NCBI RefSeq assembly: GCF_946892675.1
Contig: NZ_CAMPOV010000001.1
Coordinates: 966,033 to 1,030,032, forward strand
Length of the DNA: 64,000 nt
Direction of reading: 5' to 3'
From: Arthrobacter sp. Marseille-P9274
GTDB taxonomy: Bacteria; Actinomycetota; Actinomycetes; Actinomycetales; Micrococcaceae
The notes beneath the pieces were generated by a model, which was not told the DNA's origin, made no database searches, and saw nothing but the letters and a program-made list of their open reading frames with translations. Below, one piece after another: positions 42,055 to 53,508 of the stretch; the stretch's first letter is position 1; every line of letters begins with the position of its first letter. Position numbers and translations under genes: made by a program.

Positions 42055-43272
42055 ATGGAGTTCCGCGACCAGAGCCGAGACGCTGCCCCGCCGACCAGAC
42101 GGAAGGTCGTGCTGCTCGGCTCCACGGGTTCCATCGGCACCCAGGCCATCGACGTGGTCGACGCCGTGCCGGAGCGTTTCGAAGTGACCGCGCTCGCCGC
42201 CGGCGGCGGACAGCTGGAACTGGTCGCCCGGCAGGCGGTCCACACCCGTGCCCAGGCCGTCGGCATCGCTTCCGGAACAGTGGAGGAATTGTCGACGGCG
42301 ATCAAGGCCGCCGCAGAGGACGCGGCGCTCGCGGGCTATTCGCCGCAGCTCTTTGCGGGCCCCGACGCGGCGGCGAGGACCGCTGCCTGGGAGGACGCCG
42401 ACGTCGTACTCAACGGCATCACCGGCTCCATCGGGCTGGCACCCACCCTGGCCGCCCTCGAAGCCGGGCACGTGCTCGCGCTGGCGAACAAGGAGTCGCT
42501 GATTGCCGGCGGCCCGCTGGTGAAGGCGGCCGCCTGGCCGGGGCAGATCGTTCCGGTGGATTCCGAGCATTCGGCGCTGGCCCAGGCCCTGCGCGCGGGG
42601 ACCGCCGGCGAGGTGGACCGGCTGATCGTGACCGCGTCAGGCGGTCCGTTCCGCGGCTTCACGCGGCGGCAGCTGGCCGGCGTGACGCCGGCGCAGGCGC
42701 TCGCCCATCCCACGTGGGACATGGGCCGCATGGTCACCACGAACTCCGCGAGCATGGTCAACAAGGCGCTCGAAGTGATCGAGGCGCACCTGCTGTTCGA
42801 TGTGCCGCTGGAGCGGATCGACGTCGTGGTCCACCCCCAGTCGGTGGTGCACTCGATGGTGCAGTTCACCGATGGCTCCACCATCGCCCAGGCCTCGCCG
42901 CCGGACATGCGGCTGCCGATCGCCCTCGGCATGGGCTGGCCGGACCGCGTGCCCGGCGCAGCCCCGCCCTGCGACTGGTCGAAGGCCACGAGCTGGACGT
43001 TCGAGCCGCTGGATGAGGACGTGTTCCCGGCGGTGCGGCTGGCCAAGGAGGCCAGCGCCGCATCGGGCACGGGGATGGCTGTCTACAACGCCGCCAACGA
43101 AGAGGCCGTCCATGCCTTCCACGAGGGCCGGATCGGCTTCCCTGCCATCGTGGAAACGATCGCGGCAGTGCTGGAGCAGCACGCACCCTCCGGCGAGCTG
43201 ACGGTCGAATCGGTGCTGGCCGCAGAACGGTGGGCACGGAAAACCGCACGCGAGCGTTTAGGAATGTTGTGA
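42055..43272 (+). CDS. dxr: 1-deoxy-D-xylulose 5-phosphate reductoisomerase
   Basis: It carries out the second step of the MEP isoprenoid pathway, forming 2-C-methyl-D-erythritol 4-phosphate with NADPH. The ATG at 42055 (405 aa) is preferred over a GTG at 41995 because family N-termini begin just before the nucleotide motif [16 protein letters not shown]. Seen: [18 protein letters not shown] with metal ligands, the SGGPFRGF loop and [18 protein letters not shown]. The stop overlaps the protease start (GTGA). ispG of the same pathway lies at 46.8 kb. Confidence 0.97.
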   Translation: MEFRDQSRDAAPPTRRKVVLLGSTGSIGTQAIDVVDAVPERFEVTALAAGGGQLELVARQAVHTRAQAVGIASGTVEELSTAIKAAAEDAALAGYSPQLFAGPDAAARTAAWEDADVVLNGITGSIGLAPTLAALEAGHVLALANKESLIAGGPLVKAAAWPGQIVPVDSEHSALAQALRAGTAGEVDRLIVTASGGPFRGFTRRQLAGVTPAQALAHPTWDMGRMVTTNSASMVNKALEVIEAHLLFDVPLERIDVVVHPQSVVHSMVQFTDGSTIAQASPPDMRLPIALGMGWPDRVPGAAPPCDWSKATSWTFEPLDEDVFPAVRLAKEASAASGTGMAVYNAANEEAVHAFHEGRIGFPAIVETIAAVLEQHAPSGELTVESVLAAERWARKTARERLGML

Positions 43273-44612
43273 CCGTACTTCTTTTTGTCCTCGGCGTGCT
43301 CTTCGTGGCCGTCACCATCGCCGCGTCCATCGCGCTGCACGAGGTGGGCCACCTCGTGCCGGCCAAGCTGTTCGGCGTGCGCGTCACCCAGTACATGGTC
43401 GGTTTCGGCAAGACCCTGTTCTCCCGGCGCAAGGGGGAGACGGAGTACGGACTGAAGGCGGTCCCGGCCGGCGGCTACGTCTCCATGATCGGCATGTATC
43501 CGCCGGCGAAGGGCGGGGACGGCAGGGTGCGCAAGTCCAGCACCGGGCTGTTCCAGCAGCTGGCGGAGGACGCCCGGACAGCCGACGCCGAGCGGCTGCA
43601 GCCCGGGGACGAGAACCGGCTGTTCTACAAGCTGCCCGTCTATAAGCGGATCATCATCATGCTCGGCGGCCCGTTCATGAACCTGCTGATCGGCGTCGTC
43701 CTGCTGGGCATTGTCATGGTCGGCTTCGGCACTGCCCAGCCGAGCACCACCATCGCGCAGGTCAACAAGTGCGTGGTCCCCGCCAGCCAGCAGGCCGAGA
43801 CCGGCCAGACGGACTGCCTGCCCTCCGACCCCGAGGCGCCCGCCACGGCCGCCGGCATCCGGCCGGGGGACACCGTCACCGAATTCGACGGCAAGCCCGT
43901 GACCGACTGGTACGAGCTCACCCGCTGGATCCGCGAGGCCGCCGGCCAGCAGACCCCGATCGTGCTCGAACGCGGCGGACAGACCATCCGCACCACCATC
44001 ACCCCGATCCTGACCGAGCGCCCGGTGCTGGGCGAGGACAACCAGCCGGTGCTGGATGCCAACGGCGACCCGGTCGTGGAGCAGGCCGGCTTCGTCGGCA
44101 TGGGTTCCACCACCGAACTGGCCCCGCAGCCCGCCACGGAGGTACTGCCCGCGGTGGGCGAAAACCTGCAGGCGATCACCGGCGTCGTACTCCACCTCCC
44201 GCAGCGGCTGGCCGACGTCGCCGAGGCCGCGTTCAGCGATGCACCGCGCGACCCCAACGGCCCGATGAGCGTGGTGGGCGTGGGCCGGATTGCCGGCGAA
44301 ATCACGGCGATGGACGAGATCCCGATGGAGGCACGGGTGGCGTCGCTGATCGGGCTGGTCGGTTCGGTCAACCTGGCCCTGTTCGTCTTCAACCTGATCC
44401 CGCTGCTGCCGCTGGACGGCGGACACATCGCCGGCGCGCTGTGGGAGGCCGTGCGCCGCGGCGTGGCCAGACTCTTCCGCCGCCCGGACCCGGGGCCGGT
44501 GGACATCGCCCGGCTGCTGCCGCTGACGTACGCGGTCGCGATCCTCATGCTGGGCATGGGCGCGCTGCTGATCTACGCGGACATCGTCAAACCGGTGAAC
44601 ATTTTCGGATAG
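43269..44612 (+). CDS. rseP: M50 site-2 intramembrane metalloprotease (RseP/Rip1 type)
   Basis: It cleaves membrane-bound substrates such as anti-sigma factors. The GTG at 43269 (GTGA overlap with dxr) gives 447 residues. The first helix holds HEVGH, the zinc site. A PDZ-like domain sits in the middle ([18 protein letters not shown]), and a C-terminal helix has [12 protein letters not shown] with the third zinc ligand. The dxr-rseP-ispG order is typical of actinobacteria (Rip1 in mycobacteria). Substrates are unknown here. Confidence 0.95.
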   Translation: MTVLLFVLGVLFVAVTIAASIALHEVGHLVPAKLFGVRVTQYMVGFGKTLFSRRKGETEYGLKAVPAGGYVSMIGMYPPAKGGDGRVRKSSTGLFQQLAEDARTADAERLQPGDENRLFYKLPVYKRIIIMLGGPFMNLLIGVVLLGIVMVGFGTAQPSTTIAQVNKCVVPASQQAETGQTDCLPSDPEAPATAAGIRPGDTVTEFDGKPVTDWYELTRWIREAAGQQTPIVLERGGQTIRTTITPILTERPVLGEDNQPVLDANGDPVVEQAGFVGMGSTTELAPQPATEVLPAVGENLQAITGVVLHLPQRLADVAEAAFSDAPRDPNGPMSVVGVGRIAGEITAMDEIPMEARVASLIGLVGSVNLALFVFNLIPLLPLDGGHIAGALWEAVRRGVARLFRRPDPGPVDIARLLPLTYAVAILMLGMGALLIYADIVKPVNIFG

Positions 44613-44617
44613 CCCCC

Positions 44618-44645
44618 GCCGCCGCGCGGTCGCCGCCGCGCGGTC
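44618..44645 (+). repeat. 14-bp tandem duplication
   Basis: GCCGCCGCGCGGTC occurs twice in direct tandem (44618-44631, 44632-44645), followed by GCCGCC, in the gap after rseP. Confidence 0.8.
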
Positions 44646-44752
44646 GCCGCCCTGCCCCCTGTCGCCCTGACACGCCCGGGGACCGTAGCTGCCTCCCCAA
44701 TGCTTCGCGATCGGCCTAGTCTGGCAGTACTGACGACGGCGGGAGGGGAGAG

Positions 44753-46405
44753 ATGGCGGACAGGCAACCGGGGCGGGTGCTCTCGGGAGGGTACCCGCGT
44801 CGTGCCCGGGCGCTGGCGGCGGCCGCGACCGCGGCGGCGCTGGTCCTCGGCGGCTGTTCCGTGGCGGAGGGCGGCGCCTCTCCGGGCCAGTCGGCCCAAC
44901 ACGAGCGGGCCCGCGTCGTCCTGAAATCCGGGGGAGCGGCACCCGAATTGATTGCCGGGCCTGATGCCGAGGCGGCCCTCGCGGCCAGCCGCGCCCTCTT
45001 CGAGTCCAGTCCCCTCGCGGTGCTCGCGCCGCCCGAAGACCCCGCGGCCGTCAAGCAGGCCGCCGCGGAAGCGGTCAGCCTGGGCGTGCCGGTCCTGCTG
45101 GCGGGCGACGGGCTGAACGCCGAGCTTGAACGGCTGGGGGTGCGCAGCGCCAAGGTCTTCGGCACTCCCGCGCAGAGCACGACGACGACGGCGGGCCCGG
45201 GTGCCTCCCCCGCTGCCGGCGGGGGAGCGGCCCAAGGTCCGCGCCCCGCCGAAACATCCGGGGCGAGGGCATCGTCGGCAACGCCAACAGCCGGGTGGTC
45301 TTCGCTGCTGCCCGGAATCGGGCTCCTCGGTCCGGACGACCCGGCGGAGCGGCCCGCCGGAGCCGGCGGAACGGCGCCCGGCTCCGTGCTGCTGGCTCCC
45401 GAGGCGGAAGGCGAGCTGCCGGCGGCGGTGGCGGTCGCCCGGGCTGCCGGTGCGCGCGTGCAGCAGGACCCGGCGGCGGACCCGCGCGAAGCCCCGGAGA
45501 CCATTGACTTCCTGCGGGCGGCACCGGACAACAACGTGATCGGGCTGGGTGCGGCCTTCGGGGATGCCGACGTTTTCGCCGCCCGTGTCGAGGCGGCCCT
45601 CACTGTGCCGGAACTCCCGGGCGGCGGATTGCTTGCGTTCCCGACACGGCGCATGGTGGCGCTCTACGGCCATTCGTCCGGTGCTGCGCTCGGTGCTTTG
45701 GGGGAGCAGGGCGTGCAGGCGTCGATCAAGCGGGCGAAGGAGCTCGCGAAGCAGTACCAGCCGTACAGCGACGAGCCGGTGCAGCCGGCCTTCGAGATCA
45801 TCGCGACCGTCGCCACCGACTCGGCCGGGGCGGACGGCGACTACTCGGCGGAGTCGGACGTGTCCCAACTGCGCCGCTGGGTGGACGCGGCCGGCGAGGC
45901 GGGCGTCTACGTGGTGCTGGACCTGCAGCCGGGAACCACGGATTTCCTGACCCAGGCCAAGCGCTACGAAGAACTGCTGAAGCTGCCGCATGTCGGCCTG
46001 GCCCTCGACCCGGAGTGGCGGCTGCAGGAGGGGCAGCGGCACATGGAGCAGATCGGCTCCGTGCCGGCGGCGGAGGTCAACGAAGTCTCGGCCTGGCTGG
46101 CCAATCTGACCCGCCGGAACAACCTGCCGCAGAAGGTGCTGGTCCTGCACCAGTTCCAGCTGCGCATGATCACCAACCGCGAAGGCCTGGACATGTCGCA
46201 CGAGGAGGTCGCCGTCGTCGTCCATGCGGACGGGCACGGCACCCCGGAACAGAAGTTGGACACCTGGCGGGCCCTGCGGCAGGACCTGCCGAAGGGGACG
46301 TGGATGGGATGGAAGAACTTCTACGACGAGGACATGCCCGTTTTCACGCCCGAGCGGACGTATCTGGGCGTCAGTCCGGCGCCGTGGTTCGTGTCGTACC
46401 AGTGA
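44753..46405 (+). CDS. secreted lipoprotein of unknown function
   Basis: The ATG follows GGGAGGGGAGAG; the product has 550 residues. A signal peptide with lipobox (LVLGGC, modified Cys about residue 35) anchors it outside. The N-terminal part (about 60-125) has alternating PLAVLAPP and VPVLLAGDG segments that recall cell-wall-binding repeat 2 folds. A low-complexity Thr/Ala/Gly/Pro linker follows, then a second similar domain. A C-terminal alpha/beta domain (about 340-550) has YVVLDLQPG, LALDPEWRLQ and VLVLHQFQ, strand ends like those of a TIM-barrel glycosidase. No catalytic assignment is possible. Confidence 0.75.
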   Translation: MADRQPGRVLSGGYPRRARALAAAATAAALVLGGCSVAEGGASPGQSAQHERARVVLKSGGAAPELIAGPDAEAALAASRALFESSPLAVLAPPEDPAAVKQAAAEAVSLGVPVLLAGDGLNAELERLGVRSAKVFGTPAQSTTTTAGPGASPAAGGGAAQGPRPAETSGARASSATPTAGWSSLLPGIGLLGPDDPAERPAGAGGTAPGSVLLAPEAEGELPAAVAVARAAGARVQQDPAADPREAPETIDFLRAAPDNNVIGLGAAFGDADVFAARVEAALTVPELPGGGLLAFPTRRMVALYGHSSGAALGALGEQGVQASIKRAKELAKQYQPYSDEPVQPAFEIIATVATDSAGADGDYSAESDVSQLRRWVDAAGEAGVYVVLDLQPGTTDFLTQAKRYEELLKLPHVGLALDPEWRLQEGQRHMEQIGSVPAAEVNEVSAWLANLTRRNNLPQKVLVLHQFQLRMITNREGLDMSHEEVAVVVHADGHGTPEQKLDTWRALRQDLPKGTWMGWKNFYDEDMPVFTPERTYLGVSPAPWFVSYQ

Positions 46406-46443
46406 TTAATCCGGCGGTCCCCGAGGCGGGTAAGGTGTCCACC

Positions 46444-46734
46444 ATGACTGTTTTTGCTGTGGAGTATGTCTACGCCGCCGACTCGGAAGCCGCACGCGAC
46501 GAGTACCGGCCGGCACACCGCGAATGGCTCAACGGCTTCGTTGCCGGCGGCAGGCTGCTGGCCTCCGGGCCCTATGCAGACGGCGCCGGCGCCCTGCTGA
46601 TCTTTACCGCGGAGGACGAGGCCGGCCTCCTGCAGGAGCTGAAGCAGGACCCCTTCAACGTGCAGAACCTGGTCTCGGCACTGAAGGTCACCGAGTGGCA
46701 GCCGGTTACGGGAGCGTTCGCCGACTACGCATGA
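46444..46734 (+). CDS. YciI-family protein
   Basis: The 96-residue protein has the YCII-domain features: FAVEYVYAADSEAARDEYRPAHREWL with the conserved His, LLASGPYAD with the conserved Gly-Pro-Asp region, and GALLIFTAEDEAG and DPFNVQNLV. The fold is a ferredoxin-like dimer with a proposed His/Asp active site; the reaction is unknown. It lies between the lipoprotein and ispG. Confidence 0.9.
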   Translation: MTVFAVEYVYAADSEAARDEYRPAHREWLNGFVAGGRLLASGPYADGAGALLIFTAEDEAGLLQELKQDPFNVQNLVSALKVTEWQPVTGAFADYA

Positions 46735-46826
46735 GGTTTCCCACACGGCGCGCAATCGAAAGGCCGCGCCGCGAGGAGGATAATGAAACCTGATCAGCAA
46801 CTGCCCCAAGGCTCATGGAGGATGCA

Positions 46827-47993
46827 TTGACTTCGGTCAACCTAGGAATGCCGGCGGCGCCGCCGCCCGTTTTGGCTCCGCGGCGCAAGACCCGCCAGAT
46901 CAAAGTCGGCTCGGTCGGAGTCGGGTCGGACTCGCCCGTCAGCGTCCAGTCCATGACCACTACGCCCACCACGGACATCAACGCGACGCTGCAGCAGATC
47001 GCCGAGCTCACCGCCGCCGGCTGCGACATCGTCCGGGTGGCGTGCCCGAGCGCCGACGACGCCGAGGCGCTGCCCATCATCGCGAAGAAGTCCCAGATCC
47101 CGGTCATCGCGGACATCCACTTCCAGCCCAAGTACGTCTTCGCCGCGATCGACGCCGGCTGTGCGGCCGTCCGCGTGAACCCCGGCAACATCCGCAAGTT
47201 CGATGACCAGGTCAAGGAGATCGCGGATGCGGCCAAGGCGGCCGGCACCTCGATCCGGATCGGCGTCAACGCCGGCTCGCTGGATCCCCGGCTGCTGCAG
47301 AAGTACGGCAAGGCCACCCCCGAGGCCCTCGTCGAATCCGCCGTGTGGGAGGCGTCGCTCTTCGAGGAGCACGACTTCCACGACTTCAAGATTTCCGTCA
47401 AGCACAATGACCCGGTGGTCATGGTCCGCGCCTACGAGCTGCTGGCCGAGCGCGGGGACTGGCCGCTGCATCTGGGCGTGACCGAGGCCGGTCCGGCGTT
47501 CCAGGGCACCATCAAGTCCGCCACCGCCTTCGGCGCGCTGCTGTCCAAGGGCATCGGGGACACCATCCGCGTCTCGCTGTCGGCGCCGCCGGTGGAGGAG
47601 ATCAAGGTCGGCCTGCAGATCCTGCAGTCGCTGAACCTGCGCGAGCGGAAGCTCGAGATTGTCTCGTGCCCCTCCTGCGGACGGGCCCAGGTGGACGTCT
47701 ACACCCTGGCTGACGAGGTGACCGCCGGACTGGAAGGGATGGAGGTTCCGCTGCGCGTGGCCGTCATGGGCTGCGTCGTCAACGGTCCGGGCGAAGCCCG
47801 GGAAGCCGACCTCGGTGTGGCCTCCGGCAACGGCAAGGGCCAGATCTTCGTGAAGGGCGAAGTCATCAAGACTGTGCCTGAGGACCGGATTGTTGAGACA
47901 CTCATCGAAGAAGCAATGAGAATTGCCGAGGAAATGGGGGACGCCGATGGCGAAGATGCTGTCCAGGGTAGCCCCGTGGTTACCGTCAGCTAG
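46827..47993 (+). CDS. ispG: 4-hydroxy-3-methylbut-2-en-1-yl diphosphate synthase
   Basis: This iron-sulfur enzyme of the MEP pathway forms HMBPP. A TTG at 46827 is chosen because GGAGGA ends four bases upstream and the resulting MTSVNLGMP start is the familiar one; an ATG at 46815 (392 aa) is possible. Seen: the TIM-barrel part with [14 protein letters not shown] and [26 protein letters not shown], then cysteines in [11 protein letters not shown] and [12 protein letters not shown] for the [4Fe-4S] cluster. It overlaps the next gene by 47 bases. Confidence 0.96.
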   Translation: MTSVNLGMPAAPPPVLAPRRKTRQIKVGSVGVGSDSPVSVQSMTTTPTTDINATLQQIAELTAAGCDIVRVACPSADDAEALPIIAKKSQIPVIADIHFQPKYVFAAIDAGCAAVRVNPGNIRKFDDQVKEIADAAKAAGTSIRIGVNAGSLDPRLLQKYGKATPEALVESAVWEASLFEEHDFHDFKISVKHNDPVVMVRAYELLAERGDWPLHLGVTEAGPAFQGTIKSATAFGALLSKGIGDTIRVSLSAPPVEEIKVGLQILQSLNLRERKLEIVSCPSCGRAQVDVYTLADEVTAGLEGMEVPLRVAVMGCVVNGPGEAREADLGVASGNGKGQIFVKGEVIKTVPEDRIVETLIEEAMRIAEEMGDADGEDAVQGSPVVTVS

Positions 47994-48873
47994 CAGGCAG
48001 CGGGACCGCACCACCGGTGCCGCTCAGGCGGCCCCCGGTGAGGCCGGCATCCGGGTCCTGGCCGACGAGGACACGTCGGCCCTGTGGGACGTGGTCAACC
48101 GGGATCCGGTGGGCAACGTGTTCCTCGCTGCCCACCTCGAGGCCGCCAAGACCGCCGGTCCGACCGGCTCCGGCGCCGAGATCCTCGGCTATTTCACCCC
48201 CGAAGGACTGACCGGGGCGTGTTGGGCCGGCGTCAACGTCGTCCCGACCGGCCTGAGCGCCGAGGAGGGCGCCCACCTCGGCAGCTTCCTGGCCGCGGCG
48301 AACCGCCGCACGTCGTCGATTTTCGGTCCGGCCGAGGCGGTCCTGGGCATCTGGTCGTCCTACCAGCAGACCGCGAGCCGGCCCTTCGACGTCCGCCCGC
48401 GGCAGCCGCTGATGGAGCTGCGCGGCGAACCGGCGGTCCCCGCTTCGCCCGACGTCAGGTTCTCCGAGCCGGAGGACCTGGACGTGCTGCTGCCGGCCTG
48501 CGTCGCCATGTTCGAAGAGGAAGTCGGCTACTCGCCGATGTCCGGGGGCGGCCAGCACTACCGCCAGCGCGTGCGCAGCCTGATCGCCAAGGGGCATTCG
48601 CTCATCCAGCGCGACATCACAGGCGAGGTGGTCTTCAAGGCCGAGCTGGGCAACGTCTCTGCCGCGGCCGTGCAGTTGCAGGGCGTGTGGATCAATCCCA
48701 AGTACCGCGGCCGGGGACTGGCCGCGCCGGCCCTGGCCGCCGTCGTCGAACTCTCCCGCAGGTTCGCCCCGGTGGCGAGCCTTTATGTGAACGACTACAA
48801 CCACCGGGCGATCCTGGCGTACGAGCGGGTCGGCTTCACCCGCGTCGGCACCTTCGCGACCGTGCTGTTCTGA
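47947..48873 (+). CDS. GNAT acetyltransferase with DUF4081 N-terminal domain
   Basis: The ATG at 47947, inside the end of ispG, gives 308 residues. The N-terminal half matches DUF4081-type proteins ([34 protein letters not shown]). The C-terminal half is GNAT, with [23 protein letters not shown] for acetyl-CoA and [18 protein letters not shown] at the end. It is regularly found between ispG and proS in actinobacteria. The substrate is unknown. Confidence 0.87.
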   Translation: MAKMLSRVAPWLPSASRQRDRTTGAAQAAPGEAGIRVLADEDTSALWDVVNRDPVGNVFLAAHLEAAKTAGPTGSGAEILGYFTPEGLTGACWAGVNVVPTGLSAEEGAHLGSFLAAANRRTSSIFGPAEAVLGIWSSYQQTASRPFDVRPRQPLMELRGEPAVPASPDVRFSEPEDLDVLLPACVAMFEEEVGYSPMSGGGQHYRQRVRSLIAKGHSLIQRDITGEVVFKAELGNVSAAAVQLQGVWINPKYRGRGLAAPALAAVVELSRRFAPVASLYVNDYNHRAILAYERVGFTRVGTFATVLF

Positions 48874-48986
48874 AGTCCCCGCGCCGGGCGGACAGGCAGC
48901 GGGCCGCCCGGTTCACGCCTGCGGGGTGAGGAACCGTAGGATGGGTAACTGATTCTTCCTCCCTGACCCAGAAACGGATTCCAAGC

Positions 48987-50786
48987 GTGGTCCTGCGACT
49001 TTCCACTCTGTTCCTGCGCACTTTGCGCGAAGACCCGGTTGACGCAGAGGTCGCCAGCCACAAGCTGCTGGTCCGCGCCGGCTACATCCGCCGGGCCGCC
49101 CCGGGGATCTACTCCTGGCTGCCGCTGGGCCTGAAGGTCCTGGCCAAGGTCGAGGCGATCGTACGCGAGGAGATGAACTCGATCGGCGCGCAGGAGGTCC
49201 ACTTCCCGGCGCTGCTGCCGCGCGAACCGTACGAGGCGACGAACCGCTGGACCGAGTACGGCGAGGGGCTGTTCCGGCTGAAGGACCGCAAGGACGCGGA
49301 CTACCTGCTGGCGCCCACGCACGAGGAAATGTTCACGCTGCTGGTCAAGGACCTGTACTCGTCCTACAAGGACCTGCCGGTCTGCCTGTACCAGATCCAG
49401 ACGAAGTACCGCGACGAGGCCCGCCCGCGGGCCGGCCTGCTGCGCGGCCGCGAGTTCATCATGAAGGACTCGTACTCCTTCGACATCGACGACGCCGGGC
49501 TGGACGCGAGCTATGCTGCGCACCGCGCCGCGTACCTGCGGATCTTCGACCGGCTCGGGCTGGAAGTCATCCCGGTCAAGGCGACCGCAGGAGCCATGGG
49601 CGGCTCGAAGAGCGAGGAGTTCCTGCATCCGACCGAGGTCGGCGAGGATACGTTCGTGCGCTCGGCCGGCGGCTATGCGGCCAACGTCGAGGCCGTCACC
49701 ACCGTGGTTCCGCCGGCCATCGACTTCAGCGGAGCGCCCGCGGCCGAGGTGAAGGACACCCCGGACACGCCGACCATCGAAACCCTCGTGGCCGCCGCCA
49801 ACGACATCGCGCCCCGGGCCGACAGGCCGTGGACCGCCGCTGACACGCTCAAGAACGTGGTGCTGGCCGCCATGCTGCCCACCGGGGAACGTCGGATCCT
49901 GGTGATCGGCGTCCCTGGCGACCGCGCGGTTGACCTCAAGCGCGTGGAGGCCAACATCGCGGGCTTCCTGCCGGTTGGCGGCGAAGTGGGCATCGAGCCG
50001 GCCACCGAGGACGACCTGAAGAAGCACCCGGGCCTGGTCAAGGGCTACATCGGGCCTGGGGAGAGCCTCGACGCCGCGGTGCTGGGCACCGACGGCAAGA
50101 CCGGCCTGCTGTTCCTGGTGGATCCGCGCGTGGTCTCCGGCAGCAGCTGGATCACCGGCGCCAACCTCGACGGCAAGCACGTGTTCGGCCTCGTCGCCGG
50201 GCGCGACTTCGGCTGGGACGGCGTGATCGAGTCCGTGGAGGTGCGCGCGGGCGACCCCGCCCCGGACGGCTCCGGCCCGCTCGAGGCCGCCCGCGGTATC
50301 GAAATGGGACACATCTTCCAGCTCGGCCGGAAGTACGCGGAGGCGCTCGGCCTGCAGGTCCTCGACTCCAACGGCAAGCTCACCACCGTGACCATGGGCT
50401 CCTACGGCGTCGGCGTTACCCGTGCCGTGGCCGCGCTGGCCGAGTCCAACCATGACGCCAGGGGGCTGGTCTGGCCGCGGAACGTCGCACCGGCAGACGT
50501 TCACCTGGTGGCCACCGGCAAGGGGACCGAAATCTTCGAGGCGGCCGCCGAGCTCGCGGACGAGCTCGAAGCTGCGGGCCTCGACGTTATCTATGACGAC
50601 CGGCCCAAGGTCTCTCCGGGCGTGAAGTTCGGCGACGCCGAGCTGATCGGCGTGCCGACGATCGTGGTGGTGGGCCGCGGCCTGGCGGACGGCGTGGTGG
50701 AAGTGAAGGACCGCGCCACCGGCGAGGCGCAGAACATTCCCCTGGAGGACGCTGTCGCCCACGTGGCGGCGCTGGCCGGAAAGTGA
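48987..50786 (+). CDS. proS: proline--tRNA ligase
   Basis: A GTG start gives 599 residues, the size of the bacterial type with an inserted YbaK-like editing domain (about residues 230-390). Class II motif 1 lies near [14 protein letters not shown], motif 2 at [21 protein letters not shown], and motif 3 around [16 protein letters not shown]. The C-terminal anticodon-binding domain ends the protein. A possible -10 (TAGGAT) is at 48937-48942. Its stop overlaps the next start. Confidence 0.97.
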   Translation: MVLRLSTLFLRTLREDPVDAEVASHKLLVRAGYIRRAAPGIYSWLPLGLKVLAKVEAIVREEMNSIGAQEVHFPALLPREPYEATNRWTEYGEGLFRLKDRKDADYLLAPTHEEMFTLLVKDLYSSYKDLPVCLYQIQTKYRDEARPRAGLLRGREFIMKDSYSFDIDDAGLDASYAAHRAAYLRIFDRLGLEVIPVKATAGAMGGSKSEEFLHPTEVGEDTFVRSAGGYAANVEAVTTVVPPAIDFSGAPAAEVKDTPDTPTIETLVAAANDIAPRADRPWTAADTLKNVVLAAMLPTGERRILVIGVPGDRAVDLKRVEANIAGFLPVGGEVGIEPATEDDLKKHPGLVKGYIGPGESLDAAVLGTDGKTGLLFLVDPRVVSGSSWITGANLDGKHVFGLVAGRDFGWDGVIESVEVRAGDPAPDGSGPLEAARGIEMGHIFQLGRKYAEALGLQVLDSNGKLTTVTMGSYGVGVTRAVAALAESNHDARGLVWPRNVAPADVHLVATGKGTEIFEAAAELADELEAAGLDVIYDDRPKVSPGVKFGDAELIGVPTIVVVGRGLADGVVEVKDRATGEAQNIPLEDAVAHVAALAGK

Positions 50787-51583
50787 TCTCCGGGCTCGAG
50801 GAACTCGAGCTCGCGACGATCCTGCTGGTGCTCGCCGCCGGCTTCGCCGCCGGCTGGGTCGATGCCGTGGTCGGCGGCGGCGGGCTGATCCAGCTTCCCG
50901 CCCTGCTGCTGGTGCCCGGCATCGCCCCGGTCCAGGCGCTGGCCACCAACAAGATGGGCTCCATCTTCGGCACTACGACCAGCGCCGTGACCTACTACCG
51001 CCGGGCCCACCCCGACCTGAAGACGGCGCTGCCGATGGCCGGGGTGGCGCTGGCGGGCAGCTTCGGCGGGGCCATCGTGGCCACGATGCTGCCGGCCGAG
51101 GTATTCAAGCCGATCATCATCGTCGCCCTGGTCGTCGTCGCCGTCTTTACGGCGCTCCGCCCCACCGCCGGGACCCTCACGAAGCTGCGCTACAGCGGCG
51201 TGCGGCACTTCGGCACCGCTGCAGGGATCGGGCTCGTCATCGGCTTCTACGACGGCCTGATCGGGCCGGGGACCGGCTCATTCCTGATCATCGCCATGGT
51301 GGCCATGCTCGGCTACAACTTCCTGGCCGCCAGCGCCAAGGCCAAGATCGTCAACATGGCAACCAACGCCGGCGCCCTGATGTTCTTCCTGCCCAGCGGT
51401 GCCCTGCTGTGGGGCCTCGGCCTGCTGCTCGGCGTGGCCAACATGGCCGGCGGCTACGTCGGCGCCAGGATGGCGATCACCAAGGGCAGCCGGTTCATCC
51501 GCGTCGTGTTCCTGGTGGTCGTGGCCGCGCTGATCATCAAGCTCGGCTACGACGTGGTGCAGGAGAACGTGCTGGGCCGGTAG
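50783..51583 (+). CDS. TSUP-family (TauE/SafE) membrane transporter
   Basis: A GTG start overlapping the proS stop gives 266 residues with about eight helices. The N-terminal [25 protein letters not shown] and the internal repeat [19 protein letters not shown] are the paired signatures of the TauE/SafE (TSUP) family of sulfite/organosulfur or anion exporters. The substrate is unknown. Confidence 0.92.
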   Translation: MISGLEELELATILLVLAAGFAAGWVDAVVGGGGLIQLPALLLVPGIAPVQALATNKMGSIFGTTTSAVTYYRRAHPDLKTALPMAGVALAGSFGGAIVATMLPAEVFKPIIIVALVVVAVFTALRPTAGTLTKLRYSGVRHFGTAAGIGLVIGFYDGLIGPGTGSFLIIAMVAMLGYNFLAASAKAKIVNMATNAGALMFFLPSGALLWGLGLLLGVANMAGGYVGARMAITKGSRFIRVVFLVVVAALIIKLGYDVVQENVLGR

Positions 51584-51647
51584 CTCCGCCGGCTGGACCG
51601 CCCGTTGGCCGCCGCCCGCGCGTTTGCAACCTGCCCGCGCGTCCGGC

Positions 51648-52817
51648 TCAGCCCTCGCGGCCGTCCTCGTACAGTCCCGGGGTGAGCGGGGGCCGGCCTC
51701 CGGTCTCGGCGAGCCGGACAGCCGCCGCCGCAAGGTCGGCGGCCGCCGCACCGCGGAGGGACCGGTTGAAGGCGACGGCATCGGCCAGCGCGGAGGCCGC
51801 GTCCCGCTCGGTTGCCGCCAGCGCGTCAAGCGGCTGCGCGGCCGGATCCGCCGGGAACGGGTAGGCGGCCGCGCGCTCCGGCAGCCCGAGGCAGGCCGAG
51901 GCGGCGAGATCCTCCCACCTCCCCGCCAGCGCGCGGTGCGCCGCGTAGCGTTCCTCGGCGGCGGCGCGTTCCTTGCCCGAGAGCCTGGGCAGCGCGGCTT
52001 CGTAGGTAAAGATCGTGCGGTATTCGGTGACGACGACGCCGGCCACGGCCTGCGCTTCGTTGCCGCCTGGGGTGCCCGGGGAGGTGCTGTCCTCGGGCTG
52101 AGGCATCGTGGCGGGGGAGGACGAGGGGGCTCCGCTCGCGGCGGGCGCACATCCCGTCGGGGATGCCTCCGGCGGCGGCGTCCACCGCGCGGGAGGCTCG
52201 GTTTGGGGGAAGGCGCCGTGCAGGGCGGTGGCCTGGCTGTAGACGGCGGCGCCGACGGAGGCGAGCAGCCGCGCCAGCCCCGGATCGGCGGCCTGCGAGC
52301 CGTCGAGCAGGAGCCGGTACGTGGCCGACAGCGCGTTGAGTGCCTGCTGCGGGCTCGGCTCGGGTTCGCTCGTGGCCGCGCCGGATGCGGCGGCGGAGGG
52401 CTCCCCGCCCGCGGGCGGCATGCTCCCTGCGGAAGGGCGCGTCTCGGCTGGACCGTCCTGCGCCGCGGGGGAACCGGACGGCCAGGTAGTGACCAGCGGG
52501 AACAGCGCCGCCTGCCGGCGCAGGTCTCCGGCGAGCCGGGCGGCCAGCCGGGACCCGCCGTCGTTATTTTCCCCCTCCGCTCCGGCCAGCGCCTCGAGGC
52601 TGCCCGCGGCATCAAGCAGGCTATCCTCCGCGTCCACGCGCAGCTGTTCGGTGGTCTCCAGGGGAGGCGGGCCGTCGTCGATAGGGGTGACGACGGTGCC
52701 CAGGCCGATGACCAGGGCACCGGCCAGCAGCAGCAGGAGCGTGCGGCGCAGGAACCGCCCGGACTTCGCGGCGGCGGACGGTGCAGGAGACGGTTCCACA
52801 ACAGTCGATGATGCCAT
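51648..52817 (-). CDS. membrane-anchored DUF4439 ferritin-like protein
   Basis: The 389 residues begin with a basic segment and one membrane anchor (TLLLLLAGALVIGLGTVV). A long Ala/Ser/Pro-rich extracytoplasmic region follows, then a C-terminal helical DUF4439 domain (about 245-385: VVVTEYRTIFTYEAALPRLS, RAAAEERYAAHRALAGRWED). The family has a ferritin-like four-helix fold of unknown role. It commonly lies divergent from rimP in Micrococcaceae, as here. Confidence 0.82.
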   Translation of the reverse strand: MASSTVVEPSPAPSAAAKSGRFLRRTLLLLLAGALVIGLGTVVTPIDDGPPPLETTEQLRVDAEDSLLDAAGSLEALAGAEGENNDGGSRLAARLAGDLRRQAALFPLVTTWPSGSPAAQDGPAETRPSAGSMPPAGGEPSAAASGAATSEPEPSPQQALNALSATYRLLLDGSQAADPGLARLLASVGAAVYSQATALHGAFPQTEPPARWTPPPEASPTGCAPAASGAPSSSPATMPQPEDSTSPGTPGGNEAQAVAGVVVTEYRTIFTYEAALPRLSGKERAAAEERYAAHRALAGRWEDLAASACLGLPERAAAYPFPADPAAQPLDALAATERDAASALADAVAFNRSLRGAAAADLAAAAVRLAETGGRPPLTPGLYEDGREG

Positions 52818-52898
52818 GCCGCGCCGGGGCGCGCGTCAACGACTGCCCCGGAAAGTCGCTAGGCTAGTAGCTACAACATCATCTAGCGGGAGGCAGCA

Positions 52899-53507
52899 AT
52901 GGCGGATCGGCCCGATCGCACCGGCGGGTTCCAGCCGGGGAATCCAACCGGCACCAATGCAGAGGCGGATCGCCTGAAGGAACTCGTAGCGCCGGCCGTG
53001 GCCGCCAAGGAGCTCTACCTGGAGGATGTCGAGGTGCGCACCACCGGCACCCAGCGCACCGTGCATGTCATCGTGGACCTGCCCGAGGACCAGCTGGGTG
53101 GTGTGGGACTGGACACCATCGCGGAGCTGTCGCAGGTGCTCTCGAAGATCCTGGACGAGGATCCGCACGATGCCGCCGACCCGTACGATCTTGAAGTGTC
53201 GTCGCCCGGAGTGAGCCGGCCGCTGACCGAACCGCGGCACTGGCGGCGGAACCTCGGCCGGCTGGTGCGGGCCAAGGTGATTGACGGTGAGGATGTGACC
53301 GGGCGCCTGCTGGAGGTCCGGGAAGACGGCGTCACACTCCGCCCGCAGCTGGCGGTCCGGAAGGGGATGAAGCCCAAGGAAGGCGATCCCGTGGAGTTGG
53401 CCTTCGGCAACATCCGCAGCGGGAAAGTGGAAATAGAATTCACCCAGCTGAACGAAGAACTGGCCGCAGCTGAGCAGCGCGGCGAACTTGAGAATGAGGA
53501 AGACTGA
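52899..53507 (+). CDS. rimP: ribosome maturation factor RimP
   Basis: It is needed for 30S subunit assembly. The ATG follows GGGAGGCAGCA; the product has 202 residues. The N-terminal domain ends in [23 protein letters not shown], the diagnostic block, and a C-terminal SH3-like domain follows. A possible -10 (TAGGCT, 52860-52865) resembles the glyS upstream element. It leads the nusA-infB group. Confidence 0.95.
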   Translation: MADRPDRTGGFQPGNPTGTNAEADRLKELVAPAVAAKELYLEDVEVRTTGTQRTVHVIVDLPEDQLGGVGLDTIAELSQVLSKILDEDPHDAADPYDLEVSSPGVSRPLTEPRHWRRNLGRLVRAKVIDGEDVTGRLLEVREDGVTLRPQLAVRKGMKPKEGDPVELAFGNIRSGKVEIEFTQLNEELAAAEQRGELENEED

Positions 53508-53508
53508 C

